DNA from: Erythrobacter litoralis
Lineage (GTDB): Bacteria; Pseudomonadota; Alphaproteobacteria; Sphingomonadales; Sphingomonadaceae
Direction of reading: 5' to 3'
Assembly (NCBI RefSeq): GCF_001719165.1
Contig: NZ_CP017057.1
Span: 2,232,001 to 2,296,000, forward strand
DNA length: 64,000 nt
Of the stretch, positions 35,911-44,339 are shown in pieces. The notes under the pieces were generated by a model. It worked only from the letters and a program-made list of their open reading frames with translations, made no database searches and was not told the origin of the DNA. The position numbers were made by a program, and so were the translations under genes. Numbering within the stretch: position 1 is the first letter of the stretch; every line of letters begins with the position of its first letter.

Positions 35911-36723
35911 GTGCACGGCACCGGCGCGTCATGCTTCGCTTGCCAAAGGTTTCGTCAGGGCCGTTCGCCCGCCTTCGAGCTGCGCGAAAGCGGCCTTGGC
36001 CTCGGCGACGTGCTGTGCTGCGCCCCGCGCGGGAGCTTTCAGGCGGCGATCGATTTCGTGGCCTGCGCCATAGGCGGCTTCGTCTATCTTCACCTCGCCT
36101 GCGATCGTTTCGCCGCTCTGCGCCGGGAACTGGCGGGCGAACCGGTCATCGGCCGGGCCGGTATCATGCTGTGCGACGAGCGCGGCGGCACCGAACGCCA
36201 TTGCGACCGCCTCCCCGCAAGCCTCGCCGGGCTCCATTCGGCGGACGAGGCGCTGCTCGGATTGTTCCTGCCTGCTTCCCCGCATGCAGAAAGGCTTCAT
36301 CCGTTCGCCGGTCGGGCCATCGAAAGCACCCTTGCGCGCCTCTCATGCGAACTTTCCACGCCCTCCGGCGGCGCGCGGATGACGCGGGTCTGCACGCACC
36401 ACGATGCAGGCTTCGTGGTCGACCTGCTGCTCGGCCTGTGCAACCGCCAGACGATCTATCTGCGCGCGGGGAACGCGGAGAGCGCGGCAGAGACGGTGCA
36501 CGAGGCGATCGCGCTCGAAATCGACGATCTCGTCCTTGCGCCCGGCATGATCGAAGCGATCGCGCAGGACGGTCTGCAGCTGGAGGGGACGGCACGGACA
36601 GCGCTGGCCCGGATCCGGCTGCACACGGGGGGCGAACCGCTTTCCAGCGCCCAGCGCGACATGGCCGCGCGCCTGTTCGGCAAGGTATTCGTCGAACCGC
36701 CGCTTGCTGCGCTCGCCGTGTGA
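35911..36723 (+). CDS. Degenerate acyl-adenylate-synthetase-like protein
   Basis: A 270-residue protein of unclear family. Its order of elements resembles the N-terminal domain of ANL (acyl-CoA synthetase/NRPS adenylation) enzymes: GLGDVLCCAPRGSFQAAIDF with AIGGFVYL, then a TIYLRAGNAESAAETV strand-helix unit, DLVLAPGMIEAIAQDG, and ARIRLHTGGEPLS ahead of RLFGKVFVEP. The ATP-binding TSGTTGxPK loop is absent (LFLPASPHAERLHPFAG stands there) and the C-terminal domain is missing, so adenylation is unlikely. The start GTG 35911 has no good ribosome-binding site; it follows the coiled-coil gene by 13 bases. Copy 2 (55,830-56,643) has one extra T and is out of frame. Confidence 0.5.
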   Translation: MHGTGASCFACQRFRQGRSPAFELRESGLGLGDVLCCAPRGSFQAAIDFVACAIGGFVYLHLACDRFAALRRELAGEPVIGRAGIMLCDERGGTERHCDRLPASLAGLHSADEALLGLFLPASPHAERLHPFAGRAIESTLARLSCELSTPSGGARMTRVCTHHDAGFVVDLLLGLCNRQTIYLRAGNAESAAETVHEAIALEIDDLVLAPGMIEAIAQDGLQLEGTARTALARIRLHTGGEPLSSAQRDMAARLFGKVFVEPPLAALAV

Positions 36724-36756
36724 GGCGGTCCCGAGCGCCGGCAATCCGCCTTGCTC

Positions 36757-37413
36757 TCAGCCGCGATCCGTGCGGTTGAGCACCAGAAGCAGTCGAGGGC
36801 CGCTGGCGCTCGCGATCGGGGGAGAGCGGTGGATCGCCGGATGATCGGTCGCAAGCTTGCCCTTGAAGATGCCGACATCGCCGGGTTCGAGCCGGTTGAT
36901 CGCGCGCGGTTCTTTGCCGGCGCGCACGCGCGCGGCGTCTGCGCGCGTGAGCCATTGCGTGCCCGGCCCGACATAGGTCGTGATCATCCGCGCGGCGACG
37001 TAATCGGCATGGAACTTGCGGCAGGAATCGGTCGTCACGACTTCGAGCCGCAATTCCAGTTCCTCGATTTCCATGACCGCGCAGAAGCGTTCGGCCAGAA
37101 GCGCGACATCATAGCAAAGCGCACGATGAAGATTGCGTCCCCCGAATCCATGGCTGGCGAGCGCCGCAGCGAAACGCGCCGCAAGGTCGGCGCGCGAGGC
37201 GTCGAAGCGGATATCCCGGGGGCTCCCTTCGATCAGCGCGCTCCAGTCGATCAACAAGTTGCGCTGCCAGATGGCGAGATTGCAGTCATCGTCGCTGATC
37301 GCGCCGAGTATCCCGGCAGCGGTGGATATCGCGGCGCCCGTTTCGCGCAAGGGTGCGCCTAGGGTTTGGGCACGGCTTTCCAAAGCTGCGGTTCGGGCGA
37401 TCGTGGCGGTCAC
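36757..37413 (-). CDS. DUF1826 protein, probable zinc-responsive
   Basis: A 218-residue DUF1826 protein. The family block LRLEVVTTDSCRKFHADYV continues with a potential metal-binding Cys/His pair, then ARMITTYVGPGTQWLTR and a C-terminal GDVGIFKGKLATDHPAIHRS with further His residues. Its molecular function is unknown, but DUF1826 genes are often found with zinc-starvation genes. I chose GTG 37413, eight bases after AAAGG, because the longer frame from ATG 37452 would put the possible Zur box inside the coding region. It is divergent from the MerC-ABC cluster and shares its promoter gap. An identical copy is at 56,677-57,333. Confidence 0.8.
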   Translation of the reverse strand: MTATIARTAALESRAQTLGAPLRETGAAISTAAGILGAISDDDCNLAIWQRNLLIDWSALIEGSPRDIRFDASRADLAARFAAALASHGFGGRNLHRALCYDVALLAERFCAVMEIEELELRLEVVTTDSCRKFHADYVAARMITTYVGPGTQWLTRADAARVRAGKEPRAINRLEPGDVGIFKGKLATDHPAIHRSPPIASASGPRLLLVLNRTDRG

Positions 37414-37440
37414 GGCAATTGCCTTTGCGTTCAAGATGTG

Positions 37441-37452
37441 ATGTTGTAACAT
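37441..37452. promoter_or_regulatory. Possible Zur box in a divergent promoter
   Basis: ATGTT-GT-AACAT, read on the minus strand inside AAATGTTACAACAT, resembles one half and core of the Zur operator (AAATGTTATA-TATAACATTT). It lies 28 bases from the DUF1826 start and 38 bases from the MerC start, so one dimer site could control both. Identity is partial and unproven. Copy 2 has the same site at 57,361-57,372. Confidence 0.45.
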
Positions 37453-37489
37453 TTACCTAGTTCCCTTCTCACCCATATGCAAGAGAGCC

Positions 37490-37870
37490 ATGAAACCCGC
37501 CGCCCCGAGCCCGCTGTTCGATCGCTTCGGCATCGCCCTTTCCGGGCTCTGCCTCGTCCATTGCCTTGCCCTCCCTGTCGCGCTCGCGCTCCTTCCTGTC
37601 CTCGCGTCGAGCGCATTGGGCACCCTGGCGCAGGCCGAGTGGTTCCATGCCGCACTGCTGGTGCCGGTCGTGCTGGTAAGCGGCGGCGTGCTCGGTCCGC
37701 GGGCGCTCGTCGTCCGGTGGCTAGGCCCGCTCCTCCTCTTTGCCCTTGGCGCCATGACGGGCGCGCTTTTCGTTGCGGTGCAGTGGCAGGAACAGGCGAT
37801 GACCGCGGGCGGAGCCAGCCTTCTCATTCTCGCGCATTGGCTGAACCTGCGCGAACGCGGCCGGGCATGA
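37490..37870 (+). CDS. MerC-domain membrane protein
   Basis: A 126-residue protein with four membrane segments (GIALSGLCLVHCLALPVALAL, WFHAALLVPVVLVSGGVLG, LLLFALGAMTGALFVAV, and the C-terminal SLLILAHWLNLRE). The GLCLVHCLALP motif holds the Cys-x3-Cys-like pair of MerC, which in mercury operons carries metal into the cell. No mer genes are nearby; the neighbours (DUF1826, ABC ATPase and permease, DUF3299) point to zinc. It begins 38 bases after the possible Zur box and 51 bases before the ABC ATPase gene. Identical copy at 57,410-57,790. Confidence 0.85.
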   Translation: MKPAAPSPLFDRFGIALSGLCLVHCLALPVALALLPVLASSALGTLAQAEWFHAALLVPVVLVSGGVLGPRALVVRWLGPLLLFALGAMTGALFVAVQWQEQAMTAGGASLLILAHWLNLRERGRA

Positions 37871-37921
37871 CGTCCCGGCAGCCCCACCGACCTTAGCCCC
37901 GTCCAGACCGGCCGACCGAAC

Positions 37922-38593
37922 ATGACCACCCTTTGCGTCCGCGATGTCGCCCTTTCCTATGACGGCCGACCGGTGCTGGAACAGGTGTCCTTCGACCTCG
38001 CACCGGGTTCGCGCACGCTGCTGCTCGGCGCGTCGGGGTCCGGCAAGTCGAGCCTTCTCAACATCGTCTGCGGCCTGCAATCGCCGGACCGGGGCGAGGT
38101 GAAACTGGGCGAAGAGGCGATCGCGCCTGCACGCTCCGCCGCCGCCGCGGACCGGGTTCGGCAGCGGCACATGGGGATCATCTTCCAGACCCTGCGCCTC
38201 GTCTCCGCGCTCAGCGTGCGCGGCAATCTGCTGCTCGCCCAGAAGCTTCAGACCGGAAGGCGCGACCCCGCCCTTGTCGACAGCGTGCTGCGCGAACTCG
38301 GCATTGCCGACCGCGCCCATGCCCGGCCCTTCGCGCTCAGCCAGGGCGAGGCGCAGCGGGCCGCGATCGCGCGCGCGCTGGTTGTGCGCCCGAAGCTGCT
38401 GATAGCGGACGAGCCGACCTCGGCGCTCGACCGCGACAATGCGCACAGGGTCGCAGGGCTGCTGCTCGATGCCGCCAAAGCCTCGCATGCGAGCCTTCTC
38501 ATCGCGACCCATGACGAGCGGCTGCTGCCGCATTTCGAGAAGGTGCTGCGGATCGAGCGCGGCAGGATAGAGGAAGGGCGGATCACGGCATGA
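37922..38593 (+). CDS. ABC transporter ATPase (LolD/MacB type, zinc-cluster)
   Basis: A 223-residue ATPase of the MacB/LolD/FtsE branch. Walker A is LLGASGSGKSSLLNIV (~35-50), the Q-loop IIFQTLRLVSALSV (~90), the signature FALSQGEAQRAAIARAL (~138-154) and Walker B LLIADEPTSALDRDN (~158-172), followed by the H-loop LIATHDERLL. All catalytic elements are present. It overlaps the permease gene by four bases. This ATPase/permease/DUF3299 set matches the Zur-controlled PA4064-PA4066 genes of Pseudomonas aeruginosa. Identical copy at 57,842-58,513. Confidence 0.92.
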   Translation: MTTLCVRDVALSYDGRPVLEQVSFDLAPGSRTLLLGASGSGKSSLLNIVCGLQSPDRGEVKLGEEAIAPARSAAAADRVRQRHMGIIFQTLRLVSALSVRGNLLLAQKLQTGRRDPALVDSVLRELGIADRAHARPFALSQGEAQRAAIARALVVRPKLLIADEPTSALDRDNAHRVAGLLLDAAKASHASLLIATHDERLLPHFEKVLRIERGRIEEGRITA

Positions 38594-39870
38594 TCTCGCT
38601 CGCGATCGCCTATCTCAAGGACCGCCCGCTGACGAGCGCGCTCAACGTGGCCCTGCTCGCAATTTCGGTCGCGCTGCTCGTCCTGCTGCTGCAATTCGGC
38701 CACCAGGCGGGTGAGCGGCTCGAGCGCGATGCGCGCGGGATCGACCTCGTCGTTGGAGCCAAGGGGTCGCCGCTCCAGCTGATCCTGTCAGCCGTGTTCC
38801 ATATCGACCGGCCGACCGGCAACATCCCGCTGGACAGCCTCGACTTGCTGCGCCGCGACCCGGCAGTGGAGCGCGCGGTCCCGATCGCGCTGGGCGACAA
38901 TTTCGCAGGCTACCGGATCGTCGGGACGGACGACTCGTTCATGGCGCTTTACGGGGCAGAACTGGCCAGCGGCAGCACCTTCGATGAACCGATGGAAGCC
39001 GTCCTCGGATCGGAAGTCGCGCGGGCGACCGGAGCGGGGCCTGGACAGGCCTTCGTCTCCAGCCACGGCCTTGCCGACGAACAGGACGCGGAACAGGGCC
39101 ACGGCCATGCCCCGTTCGAAACCGTCGGCGTGCTCGTCCCGACCGGCACGGTGGTCGATCGGCTCGTCCTGACGCCCTATGAAAGCGTATGGGACGTTCA
39201 CGGCATCGCGCACGGCCGACCGGAGAGCGAACACGCGCACGATCATGAAAGCGCCGCAGGGGATGCCGGGGCACCGGACCAGCCGGGCAGGCGCAGCGCC
39301 CTCACCATGACTTCCCGCGCGCCGGAAGCCGAACTCACCGCGCTTCTCGTCACCTACCGCAACGCCGCGGGCGCGCTTCGCATTCCCGCGCTGGTCAACC
39401 GGCAGACCGCGATGCAGGCCGCCGTCCCGGCGAGCGAGACGGCCCGCCTGCTCGACCTGCTCGGCGCGAGCCTCGAAGGCGTGCGGGTGCTGGGCTGGCT
39501 GCTCGCGGTGACCGGCGGGCTCGCAATCTTCGTCGCGCTCCTCAACATGGTCCGCAGCCGCGAGGGCGACCTCGCCCTGCTGCGCGTCATGGGGGCGAGC
39601 CGGATGCAGGTCTTCGCCACGGTGCTTCTCGAAGGCGTGGTCACGGCTGTTCTCGGCGCGGCGCTCGGATGGTTCGCGGCGCATTGCCTCATCGCGGCGG
39701 CGCGGGCGAATTTCGCGACACTGGGCAACCTGGGGCTTGCCGCGTGGCACCCCCTGCCGGAGGAATTGCTGCTGGTGGCGGCGGTGCTGGGCCTCGGCGC
39801 GCTCGCAGCGCTGATTCCGGCGCTGCGCATCTACCGCGTGGATGCCGCGCGCATCCTCGCACGGAGCTGA
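38590..39870 (+). CDS. FtsX-type ABC permease with His-rich periplasmic loop
   Basis: A 426-residue permease with the MacB/FtsX plan: one N-terminal membrane helix (SALNVALLAISVALLVLLLQ), a large periplasmic domain, and three C-terminal helices (LGWLLAVTGGLAIFVALLNM, VLLEGVVTAVLGAALGWFA, LLLVAAVLGLGALAALIPAL). The periplasmic domain carries two His clusters, EQGHGHAPFE (~168-177) and HGIAHGRPESEHAHDHE (~203-219), which are good candidates for binding zinc. Together with its ATPase it would move a zinc complex or use ATP to remodel a periplasmic partner. It starts inside the ATPase gene (ATGA overlap) and is followed by the DUF3299 gene. Identical copy at 58,510-59,790. Confidence 0.9.
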   Translation: MISLAIAYLKDRPLTSALNVALLAISVALLVLLLQFGHQAGERLERDARGIDLVVGAKGSPLQLILSAVFHIDRPTGNIPLDSLDLLRRDPAVERAVPIALGDNFAGYRIVGTDDSFMALYGAELASGSTFDEPMEAVLGSEVARATGAGPGQAFVSSHGLADEQDAEQGHGHAPFETVGVLVPTGTVVDRLVLTPYESVWDVHGIAHGRPESEHAHDHESAAGDAGAPDQPGRRSALTMTSRAPEAELTALLVTYRNAAGALRIPALVNRQTAMQAAVPASETARLLDLLGASLEGVRVLGWLLAVTGGLAIFVALLNMVRSREGDLALLRVMGASRMQVFATVLLEGVVTAVLGAALGWFAAHCLIAAARANFATLGNLGLAAWHPLPEELLLVAAVLGLGALAALIPALRIYRVDAARILARS

Positions 39871-39905
39871 CACCCATGGATCAAGGCGACCGACTGGAGG
39901 ACATC

Positions 39906-40413
39906 ATGCATCGCATCGCGCTGGTCATCCTCGCCGCAATGGCGACGTTCAGCCTCGCCCGGTCACGAGCGCCCAGGCGCCCGATCCAAAGACCGGGCCC
40001 GTGATCGAAGACGTTTGGCAGCCCGCGCGCACGCCCAGGGGCGGCGTCTCGTGGAAAGTGCTCGAGGCGACCGAGGAGATCACCCGGCTCGACGATGAGG
40101 GCTACATCCTTTCGAGGCCCGCTTCACCAAGCAGGTGCGCGCGCTGGCGGGCAAGCGGATCAAGGTCGCCGGCTGGATGATGCCGCTCGATGCTCAGCGG
40201 ACCCAGAAGCGCTTCGTCCTGCTCGGCTATCCGCCCGGCTGCCCGTTCCATTTCCACGCGGCGCCCAACCAGTTCGTCGAGGTGATCGCGAGCACGCCCT
40301 TCCCTACCGACGAACGCAAGGTGTTTGTGGTCAGCGGAGTGCTCGAACTGACAGGATATGACGAAAGCGGAATCTTCTACCGCCTGCGCGATGCGAGGCC
40401 GGGCTTGTTGTGA
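39906..40413 (+). pseudogene. DUF3299 secreted protein, copy 1, frameshifted twice
   Basis: This is the copy of the DUF3299 gene at 59,826-60,335 with one G missing near 39,956 and one C missing near 40,118. The signal peptide MHRIALVILAAMATFS is in frame, then the frame is lost; the C-terminal RVLLGYPPGCPFHFHA-type region is read in another frame. Because the other copy is intact and both losses are in short homopolymers (GG to G, CCCC to CCC), a sequencing or polishing error is more likely than a true mutation. The function is described under the intact copy. Confidence 0.85.
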
Positions 40414-40584
40414 GACAGAAAAGATCTTCCGTTTTTTCATGCGAATCCCAGCTTCCCGCCCTACCCTCTGACAATATAGTTTTTTCGATTTTCGCAGTCT
40501 CGTACGGAACAAACACAGAATAGGAGGTGGTCTGAGCCCGAAGTTTCTACCAGCTAGGAGTAGAGCCTTGGGCCGTTTGCACTG

Positions 40585-41464
40585 CTACCCAACGTTGGAC
40601 CACTCGGGTCTGGAGTTTTCCGCCTTGCTCAGGTCCGGCGGGCCGGTCTCACCGGCTGAGTTTGCCAGCATGATCGGGGGTATATTCCCGATCGCGCTGA
40701 GCGGTCGCTCTTCGTTGTAGTGTCTACGCCACGCCTCCAGCTTTTCGCAAGCGTCTTGCAGGTTCAGGAACCAGTGCGCGTTCAGGCATTCGCTGCGCAG
40801 CTTGCTGTTGAACGCCTCGATGAACGCATTGTCTGTCGGCTTGCCAGGGCGGGAGAAGTCGAGGATCACACCGCGCTGGTAAGCCCACAGATCCATGTCC
40901 TCGAGATGAACTCGCTGCCATTGTCCACCCTGATCGTCTTGGGATAACCGATCTTTCGGCACGCCCGGTCCAGCGTCGCGACGACGTCTTCGCCACGATA
41001 GCTGAACCGAGGATCGACCACCGGCGATAGTCGGGAGTAGGTGTCGACCACCGTCAGGATGCGCAACTTGCGACCCGTTGCCAGCTGGTCGTGCACGAAG
41101 TCCATCGCCCATACATCGTTCGGCCGGATGGCAGGAGCACGGTCCTCGCGCAGCTTCGCTTTGACCCGTCACTTGGCGTTTTGTTGCGCAGCTGCAGGCC
41201 CAACTCCCTGTAAAGCCGATAGACCTTCTTCATGTTCACGACCCAACCGTCGCGGCGAAGGATGTAATAGACCCGCCGGTAGCCATAGCGGACGTGCGTC
41301 TCGCAGATCTCCTTGATGCGCTTCTTCAGAAAGGCCGGATCGGTCCGGCGGGACTGGTAGTGGTAGGTCGAACGATCAAAATGCAAAGCCGAACATGCCC
41401 TGCGGATCGTAACCTGCCAGTCCTGCCGAACCGCGTCGATAATCTCGCGCTTGCGATCCGGCCT
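40585..41464 (-). pseudogene. IS3 transposase OrfB, copy 1, damaged
   Basis: The DDE transposase subunit of the IS. It contains VWAMDFVHDQLATGRKLR-type sequence, LTVVDTYSRLSPVV, IRVDNGSEFIS, FSRPGKPTDNAFIEAFN and RRHYNEERPLSAIG, which include the DDE residues. Two single-base losses near 40,900 and 41,175, absent from copy 2, break the frame. Both copies also share a TGA in place of an Arg codon just after NKTPK, so even the undamaged reading is interrupted. Confidence 0.8.
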
Positions 41465-41793
41465 CAGAGCTTTCGCTTGATAACATCCTGCAGCATCTCG
41501 CGATCAAGCGTCAGATCGGCGACGATCTTCTTCAGCCGACTGTTCTCATCCTCCAGCTCACGCAGTCTGCGCATCTCAGACGGCATCAGCCCCGCGTATT
41601 TCTTCTTCCAGTTGAAGTAGGTCGCCTGGCTAATCCCTGCCTTGCGGCAGATCTCCGCCACAGGCGTTCCTTCCTCGCCCTGTTTTTACGACGAACGCCT
41701 TCTGGGCGTCCGTGAACTTCGATGCCTTCATGCCGCAACTCCTCACCCAGCCAAGGAAACCTACGGCAGAAAACTCTAACCAGAAATGGTCCA
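40596..41793 (-). mobile_element. IS3-family insertion sequence (IS407-like), copy 1
   Basis: A 1.2-kb element whose ends are imperfect inverted repeats starting TGGACCA, with GAGTTTTC-GCC some 20 bases in (20 of about 29 positions match). It carries the two-gene orfA/orfB layout of IS3 elements on the minus strand. I see no convincing target duplication (ACGT on one side, GTTT on the other), and the orfB stop codon lies 11 bases outside the left repeat, so the exact ends are provisional. The other copy is at 60,517-61,715. Confidence 0.8.
41464..41731 (-). pseudogene. IS3 transposase OrfA, copy 1, frameshifted
   Basis: The helix-turn-helix subunit of the IS transposase. One extra T in a T-run (41683-41687) breaks the frame near the N-terminus; the remainder, from AEICRKAGISQATYFNWKKK through a leucine-zipper-like RLRELEDENSRLKK, is intact. 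The copy at 61,387-61,653 is open throughout. Confidence 0.85.
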
Positions 41794-42017
41794 GTTTTCA
41801 GGTGGCAGAGCAAGGGCCTTCGCTCATAGCTCTTATACAACCAAGTGATGTCCGCTCTCGGGGTCGGCTTGGGTTATTATACCGGGCCTATCCTTAACGC
41901 TTTGATCTTTTCAGGCGGCGGGTTGCTCCGCCGCGACTGCATTCTGTCAGGATCCGAATTCAGCCGGGATTAAGGTGCTTTTGGCAGGCTGTTCAGCCAC
42001 AGGCATGAGGAGGCAGG

Positions 42018-42514
42018 ATGATGGTCTTCGGAATAGTCGGTGCTGCAGCACTCGCGTTGTCGCCCGTTTCGGCTTCGGTGCCGGACGTGACCGTCGAGTT
42101 CGTCGACCGGGTGCGGCGCGATGCGCAAAATAGCCTCTGGCATCGCTACGATTTCCGCTTCACCAATTCAGGGTCCGAGGAGCGGATCCTCTCGCTCTGT
42201 CCGACCGAAGCGACGCTGTATTTCAAGAACACCATGGCGGGCCTCACGCGGCTTGAGCGCCTCGCGGCCAGCGCGCTCGCGATTGACGGCGAAAGCTGGA
42301 GCTTCAATTGCCGCAAACGCACGATCGCGCGGGCGACAGCGTCATGCTTGGCATCTACTTTCGCTGGTGGGAGGGCGACTTTCGCTGGTGGGAGGGCGAC
42401 GGCGTTCGCGCCGTCCGACCGATCATGTTCGAGACTTCGCTCGGCAAGTTCTTCGTGAAGGAGGGGCGCATCATCGCGCTCGGCGAAGGCGACGAGGAGA
42501 CGCTCGCGATCTGA
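42018..42514 (+). pseudogene. Secreted hypothetical protein, copy 1, frameshifted
   Basis: The damaged twin of the gene at 61,942-62,439. The signal peptide and first ~100 residues read correctly, then one C is missing near 42,330 and the frame is lost before the tandem FRWWEGD repeat. AGGAGG at 42,008-42,013 favours the second ATG (42,021) as start. A sequencing error is the simplest explanation. Confidence 0.75.
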
Positions 42515-42666
42515 TCCGGGACCCGCAGTCGGGAAACGGCCCAGTCTCAGACTATTCAAAGTTACTGCGCGAGACCATACGAGACCCATCGCCGCAAGGC
42601 GGGCACCCCTCATAGCGTATCGAACATGCATAAGGTCTGCGTACGCGCAGCGAAAATTCTCTCTCG

Positions 42667-43723
42667 TTAACGAGGTAGCTGTCGTTTCTGCCGAATCAAT
42701 TCGGCGATCCGGATAGTTGAGCCGGAAGCAGTTTTTTCGCGCGTGATCTGCGCCCACACTCTCGGCGGTGGCCGCTGCGTCGGCGAATAGTCGCCCTCCT
42801 ACCGACACGACTGTTAAGTGATCGGGCGATGCAAACCGGCTGCGTTCAACCGTCTGGCGCAGTAATTTGAGCTTCTGCTGGCGCGGCAGAGCATCAGACA
42901 GTCCGATATCAAGCGCGTCTGGCTTTTGTGAGGCGAGCTGGTTGGCGAGCGCCTGGTCGCTGTCGGGAAACGCCATGTCAACGTGCCAACCTGCATCCGT
43001 GAAGAGGTCCGCCAGGAGCGAGGTACCAAGCGCATGCGGCTCTCCAGGAGCCGTCGCCAGCATGATGCTGTATCGTCGCTGCCTGAGCGATTGCGGGGTT
43101 GGAGCGTGCCTAACGGCATGGCCAGCGAGTTGGAGCATGCTCAGCCCAATCGTCAGATCGACTTCGGAACAGTCGTCCGACAGCCAAGCATCTCCGAGCG
43201 CCCGAGCGGTTGGCTCGATTAGATGGGTAATGATTGCATCGCCAGACCACCCTTGCTCGGCCGCAGAAGCGACAAAGGCATTGATGCCAAGATCATCGCC
43301 GTTGAGCACCAGTTCCATAAGAGCGGGCACCTGCGAGGTTAGCCCGTGCTGTGGCTTGATCTTATCGACTTTGTGAAAAGGTTCCTCGTCGGCATGATAG
43401 CTGAGCAAATCCCAGCCACCAAAGAGTTGGGCGGGAACGATGTGCTCGCTCAGTATCTCGATATGGCTGTGACGTCGATCCTCGTTGATCGACTGCCACA
43501 GCACGCTCAGACTTTTTGGCGGACCTTCGAGTGTCTGAAAGAACCGCCCCTTGTCGTAAAGCAACATGCCGGTGACGCCGAGGCTACGGTTACGCTGCCG
43601 CGCTTTCCAGGCAAGTTCGCGCAAATCGCCGGGCGTCGGTCTCGAGGTAGCCTTGCTTTGATAAGTCAGACTACTGGTCCAGTCGGGGGGATTGACCTCT
43701 GTGGTTTCGATTTGAAATGACAC
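42667..43723 (-). pseudogene. AppA-like BLUF-cobalamin photoreceptor, copy 1, frameshifted near its end
   Basis: Same gene as 62,590-63,645. One additional T in the run at 42,732-42,737 changes the frame after VGADHARK and lets the reading continue for ~180 unrelated residues, to 42,146, antisense to the neighbouring gene. The copy 2 reading (IRIAELIRQKRQLPR then stop) ends as cobalamin-binding domains normally do, so copy 2 is taken as correct. The BLUF domain and most of the second domain are unaffected here. Confidence 0.9.
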
Positions 43724-44009
43724 GGGCAGTCTCCCAGTTTTTCGCCGGGATGCAACAACAGAATTACATCATGCCAATCTACTGAAGGCTTGGCTCGCTG
43801 CTTCAAGATGGTTGCGCGCTTGTACCGTTTCTCGCCAGCGCGCTGAATCTTAAAGCATAGCGTAATAGCCTTGGTCGCAGGGTAAGGCTGCGGCAATGCA
43901 ACTCCGGATTCGATCCCTGACAAAAGCTGAAGAAAAGCCTAAACGCTGTCAAGCCAGATTGGCGGAGTCTCTTGTCGTCTTGGGCAAGGCGGAAGCCTCT
44001 CTCGACCGA
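43724..44009. other. 286-base gap between the photoreceptor gene and the tenA-linked gene
   Basis: No gene is supported. This is upstream of the photoreceptor gene, so it should hold its promoter. I looked for the TGT-N12-ACA operators bound by PpsR/CrtJ and found none that was convincing. Confidence 0.5.
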
Positions 44010-44339
44010 TTAGAACTGCTCAAGGCAACGTTTGCGTTCCGCTTCTACAAAGGCGTATGCCTCGGCTCCCTCATCCGCGCCGTCATAGAGCCCAAGCTCC
44101 CGGGTCACAATGAAGAAGCCTGGCGCGGGCAATCCGGCTCGCGCTTTCGACACCACAAAACTTGCAAGCTGCGATTCACTGCCGGCAGCTTGGCTGCGCA
44201 TTAGGTCTTCGATCAGAAGCGCGGTCTTGTGAATCGTATGCGGCGGCTGAAGCTGAAGTGATTTCGCTACCTCGGCATAGATTAGCGTTCGGCCCGAGCG
44301 CGCCGCCTCGATCAACAAGACCTTGAGCGCTTCGCGCAT
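44010..44339 (-). CDS. Small protein coupled to tenA, unknown function
   Basis: A 109-residue protein I cannot assign. It contains ALKVLLIEAARSGRTLIYAEV followed by AKSLQLQPPHTIHKTALLIEDL, which looks like a small winged-helix or helical unit, then a more conserved-looking LASFVVSKARAGLPAPGFF and a C-terminal AYAFVEAERKRCLEQF helix. ATG 44339 overlaps the tenA stop codon by one base (TGATG), so it is translated with tenA. Longer starts at 44,387 and 44,447 would lie inside tenA and are less likely. The C-terminal 22 codons appear again at the right window edge. Confidence 0.65.
   Translation of the reverse strand: MREALKVLLIEAARSGRTLIYAEVAKSLQLQPPHTIHKTALLIEDLMRSQAAGSESQLASFVVSKARAGLPAPGFFIVTRELGLYDGADEGAEAYAFVEAERKRCLEQF

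Larger units (their letters stand above)
27776..44078 (+). repeat. Long direct repeat, copy 1
   Basis: These 16.3 kb recur at 47,695-64,000 in the same orientation, with an offset of 19,918-19,925 bases that varies only by single-base indels. The left edge falls inside the M16 peptidase gene at CCGCAG; the right edge shown is only where the second copy reaches the window end, so the repeat may be longer. Genes in 27.8-39.9 kb are undamaged here; genes in 40.0-42.7 kb carry single-base indels that are absent from the other copy. Confidence 0.98.

Noticed and set aside
40592..41797. Target-site duplication around the IS3 element
   Set aside because: The four bases on each side (ACGT and GTTT) differ, so none is claimed.
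42146..43723. A 525-residue reading of the photoreceptor gene in copy 1
   Set aside because: It depends on one additional T at 42,732-42,737; beyond that point it is antisense to the neighbouring secreted-protein gene. Copy 2 ends the domain naturally at 351 residues.
43724..44009. PpsR/CrtJ operator near the photoreceptor gene
   Set aside because: No convincing TGT-N12-ACA pair was found in the gap.
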